From Rhizaria sp. SCN 62-66 (taxonomy: Eukaryota; Rhizaria, unplaced), in assembly GCA_001724265.1 (NCBI GenBank), contig MEDY01000433.1:1-22941 (forward strand): DNA of 22,941 nucleotides, given 5' to 3'. The position numbers and the translations under genes are program-made. The notes below the pieces were generated by a model. It was not told where the DNA came from, searched no databases, and saw only the letters and a list, made by a program, of their open reading frames with translations. Below, piece by piece: positions 19,240 through 22,941 of the stretch (positions are counted from its first letter, which is position 1; each line of letters starts with the position of its first letter).

Positions 19240-20539
19240 ATGCTGCGCCGTGTCTGCCGCGGCGTTGCCCGCTGTCCTCCCGTGACAGCCTCGACTGCTG
19301 CCGCCGTCTCTGCCACTCTCAGCAACGCGACATTTGCCTCTATCGCACTCTCTCACTCTGCGGCGACTACTGGCTCTAGTATTTGTGCTGTCAAACGCAG
19401 CGCCACCGGCAAGAAAACCTCCACCAGCTCTGTGAGCCCTCTGCTTTCCGCCCCCGTGCTCCGTTTCTCCACTAATTCAAGCTCTTCCGCTCACACCCCC
19501 ACCGCCTCTGCCAACGACGCGTGGCTGGCCGACCACGCGCGCACGCACGTGCCCACGTCCCCGCTGCAGCGCCTTGCGCTGCTGGGCTCGTCGGCTGTGA
19601 TCAGCCTGCTCAACACGCACCGCGGCGACGCCGTGGCGAACGTCGGCGAGCTGCTCTTCTCGGAGCCGGCGCTCCAGGACCTGCGCGCGCGCATGCTTAA
19701 GACCGAGGAGGGCGCGCAGCTGCTTATGGACAAGCCCCGCGTGCTCGACGCCGCGCGTGCGTACTTCGCCAGCAAGCGCAGCAACGCCACCAGCAGCGAC
19801 ACCAGCAGCAAAACCGACATCATCACTGACAGCAGTTGCGCTGCTGCGAACGACAACGTGAACGGCGTGGAGCTGACCGCTGCGGGCACGGTGGTGCTGA
19901 CGCCCGCGATGGAGCTCGAGTGGCTGCAGCACCTGCACGCGCTGCCCGCCAGCACTTTCGGTCACGCGTACGCAGAGTACATGCTGGACCACAGCTACCT
20001 GCCCTCGGCGCGCGCGCCCGTGCGCTTCGTGGCCTGCCCCGAGCTGGCGTACGTGCTGCAGCGCCACCGCGAGGTGCACGACTATCTGCACGTGCTCACG
20101 GCCACCGCACCCTCGGTGCAGGGCGAGCTGGCGCTCAAGGCGCTTGAGTTCGCGCAGACCGGGCTGCCCTCGGCCGCGGCATCGGTCGCCGCCGCGGGCG
20201 CACTAAGGCTCCCGCTCGCCGAGAAGGGTGAACTCGTCACGCGCGCGCTGCCTTGGGCCAGGCGCGTCAGCGACGGCATCAACGCCAGGTACGATCCGCG
20301 GACGCACGCACGCACACTGTTATTAATTGAGCTCGCTTTTGTAACTCCCAAACGTTATGACCGTATCATGACACTTATGCTGACATCTGTTTCTCTTTGT
20401 TGATATCTGTCTTTTCTTTACTGTCTCTGCGCGCAGGACCGGCGGTGCGGGCGCGCTGGCCGTGCCGTTTGAGACCATGTTTGAGTGGGACCTGGCGCTG
20501 GTGCGCGAGATGACTGGCGTGGCCGAGCCCTACAACTGA
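19240..20539 (+). CDS. COQ4: COQ4, mitochondrial ubiquinone biosynthesis protein (two exons, 383 aa)
   Basis: Exons: 19240-20288 and 20437-20539. The 148-base intron starts GTACGA and ends GCAG; joining reads through GINAR-TGGAGALAVPFE to TGA at 20537-20539. Residues 1 to about 80 are rich in Arg, Ser and Ala with almost no acidic residues, as in a mitochondrial presequence. The COQ4 core starts near HVPTSPLQRLALLGSSAV (103-120). It continues with LHALPASTFGHAYAEYM (232-248) and the metal-binding motif HDYLH (280-284) with Glu296, the H-D-x-x-H-x11-E pattern of the family. The end WDLALVREMTGV fits the family C-terminus. COQ4 lies on the matrix side of the inner membrane. It organises the CoQ-synthesis complex, and recent work assigns it a role in C1 decarboxylation/hydroxylation of the ring. 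A Ser/Thr/Asn-rich insert (about 180-222) is unusual. Confidence 0.95.
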
Positions 20540-21381
20540 GCTCACTACAGACTGGACATACCGTCACCCTGAGTGACTTGGTGGTGAGCCACACAGAGGT
20601 GGGCGTGCGCATACATTCACGGACATGACTGCTCGGAGCGCAGAAGCGACCGCGTGCGGGACGTGCGACGGTGAGTGCATGCGAGCACGATGTGACTTGC
20701 GACTGAGATGTCTTAATTTGGCCATGAAAAATTGTGTGTTTGATGAAGACATTGATATCTATTTCTCTATTTATTTTGTAGATGTGATTGATTTATTACA
20801 GCTATTTAATATTTCCGGTATGCTTATTTAAAATACAGTACGTACAAATATAAGTTGACCAGACGCTTTTGTTCAGTTCAGTGACAGTAGTGGTAAAAAT
20901 CAATCCTTCCACTGCGCGTCACAGTCCTCATGCTTTCGGGCGTGTTCATCGCAGGCGTAATAAATGCTGCTTAAAGAGCGTGTTCACAACGCTTTAGCTT
21001 GAATTGTTTTTCATAACAACGAAGGACATCAGCATTAAACCGTGTGGTGAGTCGACGATCGAACTAACATGGGGAATTCCAAGGAGTATGAGCACCGGCA
21101 CTTCAATTGTACACGACTGGGTCAGTACATGAGACTGTTTTTGTATTCATAGCGTATAGATCAGAGACAGAGAAGAAGCATGCGTATGTACATCTCTCAA
21201 CCAATCCCATCCCATGTTTGGTTGCGCATGTTTAGACCACCAAGCGTAGTCTCGAACCCTCAGCATCTAAACTATGCACAAGTGACCATGCTGGACATAG
21301 AAAAAAGAAGTCAAGTCTGGCCACAGCCTTAGAAGAGATGTGATTTGTGGCGATACAATCAGTTGATTCGCGCTCTCGTGT
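20540..21381. other. Convergent intergenic region between COQ4 and gene 7
   Basis: About 0.84 kb of AT-rich DNA between two stop codons facing each other. It should hold both 3' untranslated regions. No open frame with coding character, RNA gene or repeat was recognised. A tRNA-like B box near 21246-21256 was checked and rejected. Confidence 0.65.
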
Positions 21382-21554
21382 TCAATAGGTAATGTCCGTC
21401 TTCGATGCCGCCGCGCTGCTCCTGTTGGACGCAGCGAACTTGGACGCGCCGGCCTGGCCTTGGGTTTTCCGCCCGCTGTTCACCGCTGCGAACGCAGAGC
21501 CAGTCGCCGAGGCCCACAGGGGAGCACGGGAGCCGCCGTTCGCTGCAGCACTGA

Positions 21555-21621
<67 letters not shown>

Positions 21622-22559
21622 ATTGCTGCCGCCAAAGCGCGCAAAGGGCGTGCCGAGCGCGGCCCGCGCCGCCATTTGCTGCGGTGTCCCGCAATACCCC
21701 GCGCCGTGGCCGCCGCCGCCACTCAGCGCACTGTAGCTGTCGTAGCCGCTTCCGTCCGCGCTGGCGCTAGTCGAGCCGCCGCCGCCGCCACCGCTGAGGT
21801 TTGCCGACGACGAAGACGGGAGAGCGCGGGCCGTGGCGCGGTAGCTGTTGCTGCGGCCGTCGCCGGAGAGGCGTGCGGCGAGCGTCTGCGTGAGGCGCGC
21901 GTGCGTCTCCGACTGCGGCGGCGGTTCGATGCGGCCGGTCGTGGTGTGGTAGTAGTTGTTGTACACGGACGTGATCGTCGGCGCGGGGGCAAGCGGGGCC
22001 GCGCGGTACGTGTTGCGGCGCGCAAAGGAAGAGTTGAAGAGCTCGTTTTCGGCACGGACGCGCTCCTTCCAGCCGTTGCACTCGATGTTGGTGATGATGC
22101 TGCGGTCATTGAGGCTAACAGAGTCGCGCGCGCATAGAGCAAGAGAGAGAAACAAGAAGGAACGAAAAAACACAGGCAACACGTGACAATTACAGGTGAA
22201 CAGAGTTAGTTGCATTGGTAAAGATGTTGACCAATAGGCTGCGAGCGATAAGAGGGAGGAAAGCGCGAGTGCTCGGAGTGACAGAGCGCAGCTTTAGAGC
22301 CTTGCTATATTCGTCAGAGGAAGCGCAAGACGTACTAGTAGGTAGAAGCAAGCATCGGAGCAGCGCGAGGGGTGTAGCCGTAGTAGCTGTTGCTGTTGGC
22401 ATTCGCGTAGGAGTTCGAGCCCGAGGCAGCGGTAGTCGCGGATGCAGTAGCAGTAGAGACAGGAGCAGGGGCCGGGGCGGGAGCGCCAGCGTTGGAGGCG
22501 TTGCCGGCACTGGCAGCGGCGCCCGATGTCGGGGCTTGCTGGAACTGTGCAGAAGACAT
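21382..22559 (-). CDS. Uncharacterised protein with Asn run (two exons, 318 aa)
   Basis: Exons on the minus strand: 22559-22336 and 22114-21382. The 221-base intron starts GTACGT and ends TTAG; joining gives MLASTYYLNDRSIITNIECN. Without splicing, exon 1 stops at TAG (22335). I chose the ATG at 22559 (MSSAQFQQ); an upstream in-frame ATG at 22619 would add 20 residues of untranslated-like sequence. I recognise no family. Residues 1 to about 72 are Ala/Pro/Ser/Asn-rich and disordered. Residues about 73-160 look the most ordered and conserved: YYLNDRSIITNIECNGWKER, then a charged Asn/Phe segment and a Tyr-rich VYNNYYHTTTGR. The rest is Gly/Ser-rich with a 23-residue Asn run. No membrane segment or signal peptide is seen. 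Confidence 0.8.
21556..21621 (-). repeat. Pure (AAC)22 microsatellite encoding polyasparagine
   Basis: Twenty-two perfect GTT units on + read as AAC (Asn) in the gene 7 frame, followed by the flanking codons AAT and AGC. Its purity contrasts with the mixed-codon Gln run of gene 1. It suggests recent slippage expansion and probable length polymorphism. Confidence 0.95.
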
Positions 22560-22941
22560 CGTTGTGGATAAAAGACACCGTGACCAGATAATGTGGTGGT
22601 GCGCTGGAGACGTCGGCAAGCAAGATGGGAGTGAGGCGGAAGTAACGCTCTACGAAGGAATTAAGAAGGAAAATGTGAAGCAGATAAGCGACTATTTGTG
22701 AAACTATAGATCATTAATGCCGATCACACAGTTGGTACTCTAAATACCAACCAAAAATTTCGAGTGACGATCATTTTATCCCGGTGCATTCATCGCCCTG
22801 AACACCTCTTGACTCCCCTCACTCGCGCCATACTCGATGTCACATCACACGGGGGTCGCGAATTGGGCCGTTTGCCTCTCCCACCCCACATGTTTGTGAT
22901 GTTGAGGCACCCCCCATCCCCAATAAACATCCCTAGATTAC
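22560..22941. promoter_or_regulatory. 5' flank of gene 7, running to the window edge
   Basis: About 380 bases upstream of the gene 7 ATG. The first 120 bases are purine-rich on +, so they are pyrimidine-rich in the leader of gene 7. The rest is mixed, with C-rich stretches near the right edge. An AATAAA at 22922-22927 has no gene in view to serve. No other element was recognised. Confidence 0.5.

Noticed and set aside
21246-21256. tRNA-like B box (GGTTCGAGACT on the minus strand)
   Set aside because: The flanking bases do not form a five-pair T stem, and no A box or acceptor stem was found.
22560-22619. N-terminal extension of gene 7 from the ATG at 22619
   Set aside because: It would add 20 residues encoded by pyrimidine-rich leader-like sequence. 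The ATG at 22559 begins sequence with the codon bias of the rest. It cannot be fully excluded.
22922-22927. AATAAA polyadenylation signal at the right edge
   Set aside because: No + strand gene in view ends before it, and one hexamer in AT-containing DNA is not evidence.

Overview
This window is eukaryotic nuclear DNA, most likely from a protist. Six spliceosomal-type introns can be placed from the reading frames. The gene families are eukaryotic: Rab4, COMMD10, COQ4, P2X, and a PH/RCC1 protein. Coding sequence is visibly GC-rich and full of Ala, Gly, Ser, Asp, Gln and Asn runs. The DNA between genes and inside introns is clearly more AT-rich, so gene edges can often be seen by eye. I cannot name the species. 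A P2X channel, a COMMD10 and a Rab4 together fit a free-living heterotrophic protist better than a plant or a parasite, but this is inference.

Layout from left to right: (1) + strand, 2-2557, the 3' part of a very low-complexity protein whose 5' end lies outside the window; (2) + strand, 3619-10269, a single-exon 2216-residue protein with a PH domain, RCC1-type propeller blades, proline-rich tracts and acidic-Trp motifs; (3) - strand, 13581-11335, a single-exon P2X-type trimeric channel subunit fused to four EF-hands; (4) + strand, 15670-16802, a three-exon Rab4 GTPase; (5) - strand, 18641-17599, a three-exon COMMD10; (6) + strand, 19240-20539, a two-exon COQ4 for ubiquinone synthesis; (7) - strand, 22559-21382, a two-exon protein of unknown function with a 23-residue Asn run. 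From gene 2 on, the genes alternate in strand. This gives convergent pairs (2/3, 4/5, 6/7) and divergent pairs (3/4, 5/6). No operon, mobile element, CRISPR array or convincing RNA gene was seen.

The most notable item is gene 3. Its two membrane segments and the sequences around them match P2X receptors closely. However, most ATP-contacting positions of animal P2X receptors are not conserved by eye, and the cytosolic tail carries two EF-hand pairs followed by a predicted coiled coil. I know of no described P2X with this layout. It suggests a trimeric cation channel with built-in Ca2+ sensing and perhaps a different ligand. Other points of interest are a Rab4 whose guanine-specificity motif reads AKSD instead of NKxD, a shared GTACG 5' splice-site consensus, a repeated acidic-Trp-Leu-Pro3 motif in gene 2, and a 20-bp perfect palindrome upstream of Rab4.

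The genes do not form one pathway. Several touch membrane traffic and ion handling (Rab4 recycling endosomes, COMMD10 in the Commander endosomal complex, a P2X channel, a PH-domain protein), but linkage in a eukaryotic genome is weak evidence for shared function.
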